Positions 11,262-21,518 of a stretch of 64,000 nucleotides of DNA are shown here, in pieces. The translations under genes and the position numbers were made by a program. Within the stretch, counting starts at the first letter, position 1; each line of letters opens with the position of its first letter. The notes below the pieces were generated by a model. That model worked only from the letters and a program-made list of their open reading frames with translations. It was not told the origin of the DNA and did not search any database. The stretch spans positions 13,931,001-13,995,000 of the forward strand of contig CANTUQ010000073.1 of assembly GCA_947683425.1 (NCBI GenBank), read 5' to 3'. Source of the DNA: Excoecaria cochinchinensis. Its lineage: Eukaryota; Streptophyta; Magnoliopsida; Malpighiales; Euphorbiaceae.

Positions 11262-11301
11262 TGTAATGGCCTAAAAGTTGAGTATACTTTGGCGACTTAC
11301 A
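11262..11301. repeat. 40-bp tail-to-tail LTR stub between elements E and F
   Basis: It starts TGTAATGGCC (start of E's 3' LTR) and ends GGCGACTTACA, which on the minus strand is the LTR start of F. The piece CCAAAGTATACT on the minus strand matches the end of the F LTR at 15080. About 20 bp of each LTR remain between two intact polypurine regions. Confidence 0.6.
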
Positions 11302-11482
11302 ACTCTCTCCCCCTAAAAGAATTTTGTCCTCGAAATTCCTCATGTTACTGAACACATGCCGACACTATCTTTAAACAGCAACTTTACAAAACTTAATCAA
11401 AGCATAAAACGTACCAAGAAACCTTTCGGATCGTTCTGCTCTTCTCTAATCATGGCATATACTCGGGCTAGACCACCAGAAA

Positions 11483-12061
11483 CTACTGGCTTCTCAACCA
11501 TCTCAGATGCACTCGACTACCTTTACCTGCTCTAGACACCTTAACATTGCCTCCACTTGCTTGGGAAGCCAGATTCTCTTGATTCGCGGGGCAATTAGCA
11601 AGCATGTCATCCATGCTGCCGCACTTAAAACAAGCTCCAGTATGTTTCTTACAAACTCCCCAATGGCACTTTTTACAATGCTCGCACTCTGGAATGGCAC
11701 TATCTCCACTGGAAGGTGGTATAACACTTCCTACCAATGTAGGTGCTTGCACTAAGCCTCGGGTTACTTGTCCACTTGAAGCCTCTCGAGTCTTCTTGCC
11801 ACTAATCACTCCTCTATCTTCTATTTTCCTCTTTTGCTCTTTCCTATGCTCCACTAACTCAGACTCTTCCAGCTTCATGGCCACCGAGACTAATTGATAA
11901 TAACTCACTGTCTGCATAATAGTCATTGCCAATAAAAGCCCTCTTATGTTTTCTTTCAGCCCATCCTCAAATTGGCGACATCTGAAGTCTTCCATTAGCA
12001 AGACATCTGGCACATACTTACTCAGCCAGCTGAATTCTTTCTCATACTCTCCCATTGTCAT
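11483..12061 (-). pseudogene. Gag C-terminal half with zinc knuckle (element F)
   Basis: The 192-residue open frame reads YEKEFSWLSKYVP, VSYYQLVSVAMKLEESELVE, then a basic Ser/Gly-rich linker and CEHCKKCHWGVCKKHTGAC followed by FKCGSMDDMLANC. The second box has CX2C but Asp where CCHC boxes carry His; G keeps His (MEHML). After residue 170 the frame departs from G's Gag, suggesting a frameshift near 11510. It should form particles and package RNA for a non-autonomous element. Confidence 0.8.
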
Positions 12062-12250
12062 GTTCCTCTACTTCAAACTTACAAACTCCTTCCATTTAGC
12101 TTCTCTATAAGCTTTCATGATGTATCTCTTCTTAAACTCTTGGACAAAAAGGTCCCATGTCAACTCAACTGGTCTCTGAGGATTTCAATGCACCAACTTC
12201 CACCAGTCGTAAGCTAACCCTTGCAATAATAACACTGCACAGGTTACCCC
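12062..12250 (-). pseudogene. Gag middle part, frame broken (element F)
   Basis: Minus-strand frames contain the expected WDLFVQEFKKRYI-like and AYDWWKLV-like blocks between the two open halves, but with stops and at least one frame change. It matches 20850-21060 in element G. Confidence 0.6.
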
Positions 12251-12637
12251 CTAATTCTGGGGACAATTGATCTCTTGCAACATCCTCCCTGTCCTATCCA
12301 ACCATAATTTAGCCACATCTAATTGATCCATTGAGGTATCACTAAACTCTTCTACTCCTCTCTTTCTTATTAGGTTTATAGGAGCTTTAGGAGCAATCAA
12401 TCTGTCTATAATTTGCATTAATCCTTGCAGTAACACTGGGTTATCCTGAGCAGGACCTAGACCTTCAGCTGGAGGTTGCTCAAGCGCAGGCGGGTTAACA
12501 TGTGCGGGATTCACACTTTCTGCCGTCTCCCTTACATCTTCACTCAGATCCAATTCCATCTCTACTCTATACATGATAACATTTGCATCAGGCCATGACA
12601 CTAAACAAACACAGGCATCTAATCTATACTCTAACAT
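12251..12637 (-). pseudogene. Gag N-terminal part (element F)
   Basis: The 128-residue frame contains EMELDLSEDVRETAESVNPA, EQPPAEGLGPAQ, LLQGLMQIIDRLIAPKAP and MDQLDVAKLWLDRTGRMLQ. The homologous peptide in G (23549-23743) starts MESDLSEEIGETMGSVNPI, so the true start is probably the second Met (MELDLSED). Its function beyond Gag N-terminus is unknown. Confidence 0.7.
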
Positions 12638-12665
12638 CTTGTAGTCGAGAACCGCCTAAACCTAT

Positions 12666-12677
12666 GCTCTGATACCA
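12666..12677 (-). other. Primer-binding site of element F
   Basis: The minus strand reads TGGTATCAGAGC, the complement of the 3' end of plant initiator tRNA-Met, starting five bases inside the LTR boundary at 12683. It fixes both the orientation and the LTR end. Confidence 0.9.
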
Positions 12678-13091
12678 CAAACTGTAGTGCCCCGATACCC
12701 CCTAGAGGATATTAGATTGATACACACACCACTATTCAAATTATTATCCTATAAGATTTACCTTAGTCATATCATATTAGTCAAATTAATGAACAATATT
12801 ATTGTTATTATTATTATTATTTCTTTTTATACCCTTGAAATTAACATTGCTTGATTACTTAAATAATGAGTATACTTTCCATCACATGTCATAAGTATAC
12901 ATATACAAACCTTAAAATACTTACATTGCACTATTACAATATCTTTTACATATTCACTATACTGTTCATTACAAATATATATACATATTAAAAATAAAAA
13001 GACTTCAAGCTTCAATCCTAGTGGCCTGCAGATGGCGAATCAACACTGGCACATCCAAAAACTCAAGAACCTACACAAGAAAACACCAATG

Positions 13092-13107
13092 CTGAGCGAA
13101 GGCTCAG
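13092..13107 (-). repeat. R-end stem-loop, LTR F
   Basis: Stem CTGAGC/GCTCAG with a 4-base loop. The same position in G, H and I has CTAAGC/GCTTAG or CTGAGC/GCTTAG, so A-T is replaced by G-C in both arms. Confidence 0.6.
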
Positions 13108-13311
13108 TGAGGAGAAAAATAATGTATTTGACTTCTTATGAAGTCACAATGATCATAAAGCCATATGCAATTATTGGTATCACAATAACATTCACTAATT
13201 AATTATACATTTAAACACTGGCTTTTCAATAAATCACTAATCACAGTATGCAATGATAACACTTTAATTGCCTATACTTCCAACAATAGTAGATAACAAG
13301 AACACTCTTAA

Positions 13312-13427
13312 GATACTGACGTGCAGTATCGAGCACTAGGAGACCGGAGTCTCAAATCACTAGGATACCTTTCGGTATCGAACACTAAGCACCTTTCGGT
13401 ACAAACACTAGCAGCTGCAAGCACTAA
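13312..13427 (-). repeat. Hairpin string in R leader, LTR F
   Basis: On the minus (sense) strand: GATACT...AGTATC (13312-13330), GAGAC-TCCG-GTCTC (13340-13353), GATACC-GAAA-GGTATC (13364-13379) and GTACC-GAAA-GGTGC (13389-13402), separated by CTAGTG or TTAGTG. UCCG and GAAA are stable RNA tetraloops in this orientation only. Confidence 0.6.
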
Positions 13428-13446
13428 CCCTTATAGGCATGCCTAT
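13428..13446 (-). promoter_or_regulatory. TATA palindrome, LTR F
   Basis: The minus strand reads ATAGGCATGCCTATAAGGG: a perfect 14-bp palindrome fused to a TATAAGGG box, followed downstream by the hairpin string. Sibling LTRs have ATAAGCATGCTTATAAAGGG. Confidence 0.55.
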
Positions 13447-13769
13447 CTATCCATAACTTAGACATAAGCAGGCGACTAATTATTGTTCACATAAATTCAC
13501 TTGTCACGCTATAAGCATTTCATCATGATTCAATCATATATAGTCAATATCATATGCCGTGTCATGTTCAATAACTAAAAAACATGTATACACTTAATTC
13601 CTTTATTGAACTATTATTCCATATCATCATTTACATATAATTTCAATTGAAAAACATTCATATACTCATTTTATAATGTTAGATATGAGTTGGACAAGTT
13701 TTAGGAACTTGCGAAGAAGTTCGACTTTGTTTCTGGAGGAAAAACACACAAAATATACAAAATAGGGGA

Positions 13770-13880
13770 GGGTTATGGTGGCAAGGTTTTGGTTGTGACT
13801 ATGACGTCCCAAAATAGGCAATTCTACCTTCTCTCAACATTGGTCATGGTGGTAAGGTTTTGGTTGTGATTGTGAGGTTC
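13770..13880 (-). repeat. Decayed U3 palindrome module, LTR F
   Basis: Two copies of ATGGTGG(C/T)AAGGTTTTGG with GGTTGTGA(C/T) lie about 70 bp apart, upstream of the F TATA box. They resemble the Athila palindromes GTCACGGTGGTAAC...GTTGTCACCGTG after loss of pairing. Confidence 0.4.
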
Positions 13881-15080
13881 CAAAATTTTGCCTTCCAAAA
13901 ATAGAATCTTAGGAATGCTTCACTACTCTATTTTGTACAGCCTAGACCAATATCTAAACCTCAGTTTTAGGAAAAATACCCTTCTTAACAATTGTTCCTA
14001 GGATGTTAATTTTCAAATAGCAGAAGTTTCAAGTCATTTGGACATATAAAACGTCAGATATGATCTAAATAACCTGAACTGCTTCAATGAACTGGCCAAA
14101 GTAGAGACACCTCTATTTTGGCTACTTTTAAGGGTCTTAGAGCTAGAATTTGGTCAAATATCTAAGACTTTTGTAGATATGGTAGTCATGGTTCTGAAGG
14201 AACTAGAATCACTTAAGTTGGAGTTCGTAAACTCTATTTATGACCAAAACATCACATGGAGGTTTGGCAAAACATGAGCAGAGTGTCTCCTGGAAACTCT
14301 ACTTGCCCAAATTAACTACTTAACCAAACCTAATCACAACAAGGCATTTACACAACACTACCATGTTTTCTGAACATCAACTCATGCATAACAATAACAA
14401 CAAAAACGCACATAAACACTCCCATACCTCTTGATGAAGCTTGATCTTTCTCTCTCTTACTCAAATCTTATCTTTACCCTTATTCTTCACTCTAACCTCA
14501 GCTACCAACACAAAACCATCCAAAAATCAATACTCAATCCTTTACACAAAGCTTGTAAATACATGGAAAAGAAATAGAGAAGAAGAAAATGGCTATGCAG
14601 CTCCAAAAACCAAGCCTTCCTTACCTTGCCAAGGTCTTTCTCTCACGTGAACCACTTCCACCCAAGAGCAGAATTTGCAAAACTTAACCAAACGAACAAA
14701 TAACAAATAAAACATGATATTTGTGGCCTAAAGTGGCCGGCCAGCTGGTTCCCCCATGGAGTCAATGTTCAACTCACTTAAATGCATGTACATCTTAAGT
14801 AAGCTAGGTGTCAACTCTCTATTGGCCCAACATTTTGAGTCCTTGGTTAATTTCCATTAAATCCCTCTCTTAACTTAACTTTCCACATGCATAGACTACC
14901 ATTTCTTCCTTCAAATAAGTCCCTAAGTCATTAATCCACAATTATTTTTATGCCCTCAAACAAATTCAAAAATACCGATCAGGTCCCCAAAACACGATTT
15001 GAACTCTAATGCACTATAACTCACACGTTAGCATGCATGACATGTTACAATTCTCCTATAGTATACTTTGGGGTCTGACA

Positions 15081-15211
15081 ACTCTCTCCCCCTAAAAGAA
15101 TTTTGTCCTCGAAATTTCTCATGTTACTGAACACATGCTGACACTACCTTTAAATAGCAAATTTAAAAAACTTAATCAAAGCATAAAACACACCAAGTAA
15201 ACCTTCTAGAT
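15081..15211 (-). mobile_element. Second F-type internal region, 3' end only
   Basis: It begins with the polypurine complement ACTCTCTCCCCCTAAAAG and TTTTGTCCTCGAAATTTC exactly as at 11302, and continues with close similarity to 11302-11435 until element G interrupts it at 15212. It shows that F existed as a tandem LTR-internal array. Confidence 0.7.
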
Positions 15212-15587
15212 CGTAATGCCCCAATACCCCTTGGGAGGATACCGGGGTCGCCACACACACATACACTTACAAAACAACTATCATATACTATAGCAGAATA
15301 ACTAATAAGCAGAAGAAAACATCATGAATACAAAATATACTTCTCATATAAATAACTATAAAATATACATGTTACAAAAATATCATCATCCTTGTATTAC
15401 ATGATCATACCACTACAAACATTATACATTACACTATACATAATATTCTTTACATATAATATACTTGACATTACAAAACCAATCAAGTACAAAAGCAAAA
15501 TTTCAATTCACAACTCCTAGTGGCCAGCAGATGAACGACTCTCACAACCGAACCGAACCTGCATACCTACACGAGAAAACATCCATG

Positions 15588-15605
15588 CTAAGCGATAACG
15601 CTTAG
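15588..15605 (-). repeat. R-end stem-loop, LTR G
   Basis: CTAAGCG-AT-AACGCTTAG with a 6-7 bp stem, followed on the sense strand by GCACGG-like and GTGTAGGTA sequence that can form a second hairpin. Confidence 0.6.
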
Positions 15606-15958
15606 TGGGGATATACATATACAAAAGACTTCTTATGAAGTTACAAACATCAACACTATACATATAAATAATCATGCTAATCACAATCCATATACGATAA
15701 TCATATAACCTTTCAAGCATACAACTTTCAGCTCTAGATTATAATACACGATAATTACATCTTAATCATGGTCTCTCAACTGTTCATATAGATGCACAAT
15801 TAACATACCAGTATGCCTTTATCATTTATGATCATCTCACATTTCGTTAAATACATGTTCATTCATATACGTACAATAGAACATAGTTCTACTTGCTCAT
15901 TCATAAACATATAACAACCATAGTTTGAATCCCATTAATAGTGGATATGGGTGCTCTA

Positions 15959-16114
15959 GATACTGAGTAGTAGTATCAAACCTCTAGAGACTAAAGTCTC
16001 AAAACATTTAGTTATTCGAAGGCAACAAGCTCTAGACCCATATGAGCCAACTCTAGACCCAAATGGGGCCAACTCTAGCAGCTGCAAACTCTAGCCCTTT
16101 ATAAGCATGCTTAT
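15959..16114 (-). promoter_or_regulatory. TATA palindrome and R-leader hairpin string, LTR G
   Basis: The minus strand has a TATA box within ATAAGCATGCTTATAAAGGG (16095-16114). Downstream, stems are separated by repeated CTAGAG: GAGAC-TTTA-GTCTC and GATAC...GTATC are clear, and the GTT...AAC stem is partly decayed. The sense strand is the minus strand. Confidence 0.55.
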
Positions 16115-16375
16115 CTATCCACTACTACGAATCCCTCAATCTTATCATATAAATACATAATTTATACTTTGCTCATATACATATACTTTACAATCATTTA
16201 AGTATCAAATCGTTACTCACCACCTTATTTTATGCACAACCTAAACAAACAATCAACCATGCAATTCATATCTCCATTCATGTTATTACATAAAAGCTTT
16301 ACTACGAATGGTCATACATATTCCAGTGCAATAATGCACATAATTATGGTCAAAAGATTTAAATACAAAACTCTG

Positions 16376-16560
16376 AGTGATGTCGCGCCTGCGACCATAT
16401 CGCGCTCGCGACAGAACCCACAACCCTTAACTGTCGCGCATGTGGCAGTGTCGTACTCACAACAGAATGCCAAAATAGCTTTTGTAGCGCCTGCAACGAA
16501 GCTCACGCCAAGGCTCGGCAAGGTAGACCTCGCCTAAGGAGTGTTCTGTCGTGCTCGCAA
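16376..16560 (-). repeat. CpG-rich U3 palindromic array, LTR G
   Basis: Several imperfect copies of a TTCTGTCGCGCTCGCGACAGAA-like module (arms about 8-10 bp) lie 280-460 bp upstream of the TATA box. The best copy is TATCGCGCTCGCGACAGAA near 16398. Many copies show C to T or G to A changes at CpG. Confidence 0.6.
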
Positions 16561-17671
16561 TGGAACCAAACTAAGTGTTCGAACTCTGAACTACCCAAAG
16601 TTCTCAAGCGCACACTATACCCATACCACCCTATAATCAAATGCATACCTCCAAGACATGTCACATACACTACAAAGCTTTAAAACTCACCAATGACACA
16701 ATCAAATATCAAAATAGCCAAAATGGCTTTCAAGTAATAAAATCACATACAAGTAGTTTACATGCATAATTTATAACATACTCATAATTTCCACAAAATC
16801 AGACATGCAACAACAGCATAGTTGACTTCACCAATCAAAGGAACCAACTTAAAGCTCAACTAATTACCATCTACTCAAACATGCATCTAAAAGCAGAAAT
16901 TCAATATCAATAACCCAACATGCATTTACTAACAAATAGCCAAACTATCCCAAACCTCAAAAGCAGCTAGACCACTTCTCAAAATCCCGCTCAAATCTTT
17001 TCATTGCCTTTGTCTTTCCTCTTATCTAAATCTTCTTGCACAAATCCAATAACACACACACTTAATCCATATTCAAACAACTCAAAAGAAAGATCCCATA
17101 ACTAAATATCCATACAAACCTTCTCAATTCTCTTATTAAACCTCTTCAAATCAATCTAATTAGCAGAAAGTCAACCAAAATAAAGAACAAAAGCTAAATA
17201 AAGAAGAAGGAAAAGGAGAGAAACCGAGAGAGAGAATGAGAGAAGTGAGAAATCTGGTTGCATGTGGTAATGGGACAGATTTTCCCACTAAGTCACCTTA
17301 TATTGCATATGGCTGCCTAAGTGGTAAGTCCACGACAATCCACATATCAAAACTCAGCCACTTCTCCCACTCAAAACATAAATCCCACTTGGTCCTCGGC
17401 AATTCTCCTCTAAAGTTCCTCAAATTAATTCTTTTATTTAATAACTTTTAATTCCTTTCAATTACATCCTCTTTTACCCACAAAGTTACACTTATCCCAT
17501 TTACTCTTGTACCCTTACAATACAATTATACCACCAACTCTACTAGAGTACACTTTGGGCCATTACAATTCTCCCCTCCTTAAGAAATTTCGTCTTCGAA
17601 ATTTCCCTTTCTACCAACATATGTTTATACTTATACCTAACCAATAACTTATATAATACGACTTAAACAAA

Positions 17672-18065
17672 TTAGAACTTACCAGAAGGACCCTCTTGTT
17701 CTTCCATATTTTCTCTAATCATTGTGAAGACTCTGGCTTGACCACCTGAAGCAATCGGCTTCTCAACCATTTCAGATGGTGTTTGCGCTGTTCTACCTCT
17801 TCTTCTTCCTCCTCTAGCAGATCCAGTCACTCCTATATTGTCTTTACTTGCTTGTTGTACCAAACTCTCCTTCATTTTCGGGCAATTGGCAAGCATATGC
17901 TCCATGCTGCCACATTTGAAACAAGCCCCCGTGAGCTTCCTATGCGTGCCCCAATGGAATCTCTCGCAATGTTCACACTTTGGCACGGTACTACCCTTAC
18001 TAGAAGGTGCCAATACACTTCCTTTCGATGTCAGCACATGATCCGATGCTCGAGTATGCTACCCA
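17672..18065 (-). pseudogene. Gag C-terminus with CCHC zinc knuckle (element G)
   Basis: The frame contains STVPKCEHCERFHWGTHRK and then ACFKCGSMEHMLANC, an intact CX2CX4HX4C box, followed by Gly/Arg-rich GSARGGRRRGRTAQ. It ends REN-MEEQEGPSGKF at 17672, just before the 3' non-coding end. Upstream continuity is broken at 18066 by solo LTR H, and Gag resumes at 20591. It would bind RNA in particles. Confidence 0.82.
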
Positions 18066-18753
18066 TGTAACACCCCAATAGCCCTGAGAAGGAATATCGG
18101 AGCGTCACATACACATAACCGCATACATACATATACAAACTCAAAAGCTGAAGCAATAATAATAAATAATTAGAATAACTTGGGCCAAACATACTATTCT
18201 TATAACATATATATAAACTGTACATATTACAAAATGTTATCATTCTTATAATACATAATCATCCTCAGTACATGTACAATACAGTTAACATGTACATTTC
18301 ATTACTATACTTTACTATATATATAATGATGTTACTCAAAACATAAGAAACTCTATCTGATACAAAAAGATCTTCACTCAACCTCCTAGTGGCCATGACC
18401 TGTAGATGCAAATTCTCTAATCCCATCCTACAAACCTACAAAGAAACAAAAGTCCGTGCTAAGCAATAACGCTTAGTGGGGATAAACAGAAGCAATAGAC
18501 TTCGAACGAAGTCACAAATATATCAAAAGCATGCTAATAGTCATGTGATTTACAAATAAATATATACACAACCTTGTAAACAGATAACATTACACTCTAA
18601 TCAGTTCCATGTGCAAAATCCAAATATGGCAAACAATATTGATATTATGTCATACTATGTTCATATACATATACAAGTCTCCACTATACCTCTTGTACAC
18701 AACAAACCATACAGTAGCCTGAATTCTCAAATGGTGGATACGGGCGCTTTAAT

Positions 18754-18874
18754 TAGTGACAAACAGTGTCAAACGATAGAGACCTAACTCAAAATGAATA
18801 CATTAGGTATTCGTCGTTAAACCAATTAAGGTCACGATAGTAGCCGCACGATAACCCTTTATAAGCATGCTTAT
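18754..18874 (-). promoter_or_regulatory. TATA palindrome and hairpin string, LTR H
   Basis: The TATA box with palindrome ATAAGCATGCTTAT spans 18855-18874. Downstream on the minus strand the stems are GAATAC-CTAAT-GTATTC and TGACAC...TTGTCA. The punctuation is CTATCG instead of CTAGAG, and stem sequences differ from G, I and F while positions agree. Confidence 0.5.
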
Positions 18875-19104
18875 CTATCCACTACTATGACACTTCAGGC
18901 TCAACTTACTCACTCTTAATATTTATAACTAGACAATACCAAGACAAGTATCTAATGCACTAGCATATCATCAATTATTTGCAAAACTCTAGAACATCAA
19001 TACACACTTGTATAAAAGACAAAACATAACTTATACAGCATTGAGAAGCCATGCAAAGAGAGAGAAGAAAACATTTTAGGCAAAACAGAACAAGCAGGAG
19101 GAGG

Positions 19105-19526
19105 CTCACTGTCGCGATCGCGACTTGCATCGTGCTCACGACAGTAGCCGCAGCACTACTGGCCAGAAGCGAGGCTGTCGCGACTCGTTTCACGATGCAC
19201 GACTCGCGACAGCAAAAAAATGGGCTGGCACGAGTCGTGCTATGGTATACGACTCATGCTAGCCACCAAAGCTGGGCAGAGAAGAGGTTTACTGTCGCGC
19301 TTGCAACAGAAGCCAAATTCGCTCTGTAGGAACAGGAAGATGCACATCTCATGCTCATGCGCATGACTCGTTCTCCTGAGCACAACTCGTGCATCTTGCG
19401 CATAACTCGTGCACAACACTTATCTTTCTTCGCTTCGTGTCGGCTAATCTTCACGACTCGTGAAGAGTTTCACGTGTCGTGTAAGGCCAGAGGAAGACCC
19501 AATTCTATCGCGCTCGCGATAGAATT
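19105..19526 (-). repeat. CpG-rich U3 palindromic array, LTR H
   Basis: It includes the perfect 14-mer GTCGCGATCGCGAC (19111-19124), CTGTCGCGA/TCGCGACAG arms (19175-19212), GCACGAGTCGTGC (19228-19240), repeated ACTCGTGCA-type units (19330-19480) and a 26-bp palindrome at 19501-19526 with 12-base arms AATTCTATCGCG around CT. It lies 230-650 bp upstream of the TATA box. Confidence 0.7.
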
Positions 19527-20590
19527 GTGATTTCCAAATTCTCCTGAAATCACAAAAAATAGAGCTTTCCAAAACCAAACCAAACTTACCCAAAACCACA
19601 CAAACATGCAAACACATGTAAACCATACCTCTAATGAACTCAAAACGTCAATCATTAACAAACACTCAATTTTTACTATTTGACTACAATCTTAACCTGC
19701 TATCTCATTTAAACACTGCAAGCAATCAAAATGATACATACAATCATACAACCAAAACAAAATTAATGAACTAATCAAAGCTCATCATGCATTACTTCTT
19801 ATAAATATCTCTATTCAATCATAAACTACTCAAACACATGCAGAAGTAACTGAAATCACACTCGAACCCAACCTCTAGGTAGCTTGACCACTTCTCTCTA
19901 ATTTGTTCCAATCTTCTCCTTAACTTTGTCCAGTCTCTTATCCACAGCTTCAACAAAATAATTCAAAACAACCCATGAATCAATCCTTTTCTCGCTTTAA
20001 ATCAAAAACAGAAAACCAAAGTAGAAGAAGAAGACCAGTACTAACAAAATCACACCACTTACCTCTTCTCAACAACCAAGTCAACCCTCACAACACTCTC
20101 TTCAAACCAATCCAAGTGACCCACTCAGGAAGCAAACGAAAAAGGAGAAGGAAAGAAGATGGAGCACGGCAGAACCAAGAACAAAGAAAGAAAGAAAATG
20201 AACTAAAGAAGTCTAAAAGCAGAAAATAAAGAGAGGGACAAGAAGGGTGGCTGGTCAACCCAAATCCAAAACTAATTACCCACATTCAATGCCACCAACC
20301 AACATTAATGCCACCTAAAAAATTTATTTAGTCAAAACAAAACATACTCAAACCATGTGTCACACTCCCATGCTGCCACGTGTCAATCTCCTACGCTGCC
20401 ACATGTCCACAACACCTCAAATAATAAAAAAAAAATCCAACTCTATTAGGCTTCCCGTGAAGCGTTTTGTTGCGCTCGCGATAGAACCCACACTAAGCCA
20501 CTCATTCATCTTATTCCACCTTTAAACTTAACTTATCCCGATAAAATCTTACAAAAACTACTAGGGTCTAAAACGGGTTGTTATAGCCCA

Positions 20591-21147
20591 CTTGCCACAT
20601 CTCTAGCTCTCTTACCACTAGGCACACTACTATCAGTTACTTTACTTTTTTGTTCCTTTCTTTGCTTTATCACTTCAGACTCTTCTAATTTCATTGCTGC
20701 CGAAACCAATTGATAATAACTTACTGTATGCATTGCAGCCATAGTCAATAAAGTTCCTCTAATGCTTTCTTTCAAACCGTCCTCAAATTGTTGACACTTA
20801 AACTCTTCTGTTAGTAATCAATCGGGCACATACTTACTCAATATACTAAATTCCCTCTCATAATCACCCACAATCATATTCCTTTGCTTTAGACTTACAA
20901 ATTCCTTCCATTTTGCTTCTCTTTATGCCTTAGTGACATATCTCTTCTCAAACTCTTGGACAAAGAAGTCCTAAGTTAACTCAATAGGCTGCTGGGGATT
21001 CCTCAATACCAGTTTCCACCAATTATAGGCTGGCCCTTGCAGTACTGACATTGCACAAGTCACCCTCTGATTCTAGGGACAATTAATCTCCTGAAGTATT
21101 CTTCTTGTCTTTTTCAACCAATACTAGGCCACTTCAGACTGATCCAC
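20591..21147 (-). pseudogene. Gag middle part (element G)
   Basis: The minus strand gives MKESIRGTLLTMAAMHTVSY, LVSAAMKLEESEVIKQRKEQ and, upstream, LKQRNMIVGDYEREFSIL-like and WWKLV-like blocks with several stops between 20776 and 21147. It corresponds to 11780-12300 of F. It is bounded by solo LTR H on the left and solo LTR I on the right, both inserted in the same gag. Confidence 0.75.
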
Positions 21148-21518
21148 TGTAACACCCCTGATGCCCCTTAGGAGGACAAGGGAGTGCTACACACACAACT
21201 ACGCATACATACACAAAACTCATGCATTAACTATAATGAAAACATGCTTACATACACGTTCATACTACAAGTGAAAGCATTATATAAACAAAACATACTT
21301 GCATTAATAACCTTATAAAAACTATACATTACAAAAAGGTTATCATTCTTACATTACAAGATAAAAGCTTTAACATATACTCTACACAAAAATATTCTCT
21401 TAACATATACATTACATGTTCATCATAAAAAGAATCAATAAGAATAAAAAACTGCACTTCAACTCCTAGTGACTAGCAGATGGACGACTCTCAAAACCGG
21501 ACCGAACATGCATACCTA

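Larger units (their letters stand above)
6457..11281 (+). mobile_element. Chromovirus E, Del/Tekay-like Ty3/gypsy, decayed
   Basis: Domain order on the plus strand is gag, zinc knuckle, protease, RT, RNase H, integrase, chromodomain, then a polypurine region and a few bases of 3' LTR. This is the chromovirus order. Most domains are cut by stops that replace Trp, Gln or Arg codons. The 5' LTR is a 412-bp stump and the 3' LTR a stub of about 20 bp, so the copy cannot move by itself. Confidence 0.88.
11302..15080 (-). mobile_element. Gag-only element F (TR-GAG-like), minus strand
   Basis: Internal region 11302-12682 (1.38 kb) plus 5' LTR 12683-15080 (2.4 kb). The internal part holds only gag between a polypurine tract and a tRNA-Met-type PBS; no protease, RT or integrase motif is seen in any frame. 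Element G has the same design. Known TR-GAG elements of plants have this layout and depend on autonomous relatives for enzymes. The 3' LTR is reduced to about 20 bp at 11281-11301. Confidence 0.75.
12683..15080 (-). repeat. LTR of element F (also 3' LTR of a second, tandem copy)
   Basis: It starts TGTAGTGCCCC and ends GGGTCTGACA on the plus strand. Below it lies F's PBS; above it, instead of host DNA, lies another F-type 3' internal end (15081-15211). The LTR is therefore shared by two internal regions. It contains an R-end stem (13092-13107), a hairpin string (13312-13427), a TATA palindrome (13428-13446) and a decayed U3 palindrome module (13770-13880). The short open frame at 14441-14650 is not convincing as a gene. 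Confidence 0.75.
15212..17567 (-). repeat. 3' LTR of element G
   Basis: 2356 bp, ending TTTGGGCCATTACA, followed by the polypurine complement ATTCTCCCCTCCTT (17568-17581). Inside, in minus-strand order: U3 palindromic array (16376-16560), TATA palindrome (16095-16114), hairpin string (15959-16094), R-end stem (15588-15605) and the CATCTGCTGGCCACTAGGAG block near 15530. No gene is seen; the AT-rich remainder is featureless. Confidence 0.8.
18066..20585 (-). mobile_element. Solo LTR H inside gag of element G
   Basis: A 2.52-kb unit starts TGTAACACCCCAATAGCCC and ends GGGTTGTTATA. The target duplication is ACCCA (18061-18065) and GCCCA (20586-20590), one mismatch. Gag of G reads on across it, so the insertion postdates G. 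It keeps the TATA palindrome (18855-18874), hairpin string, R-end stem (18459-18476) and the richest CpG palindrome array here. The short frames at 18975-19661 and 19975-20285 are artefacts of the array and of GA-rich DNA. Confidence 0.82.
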
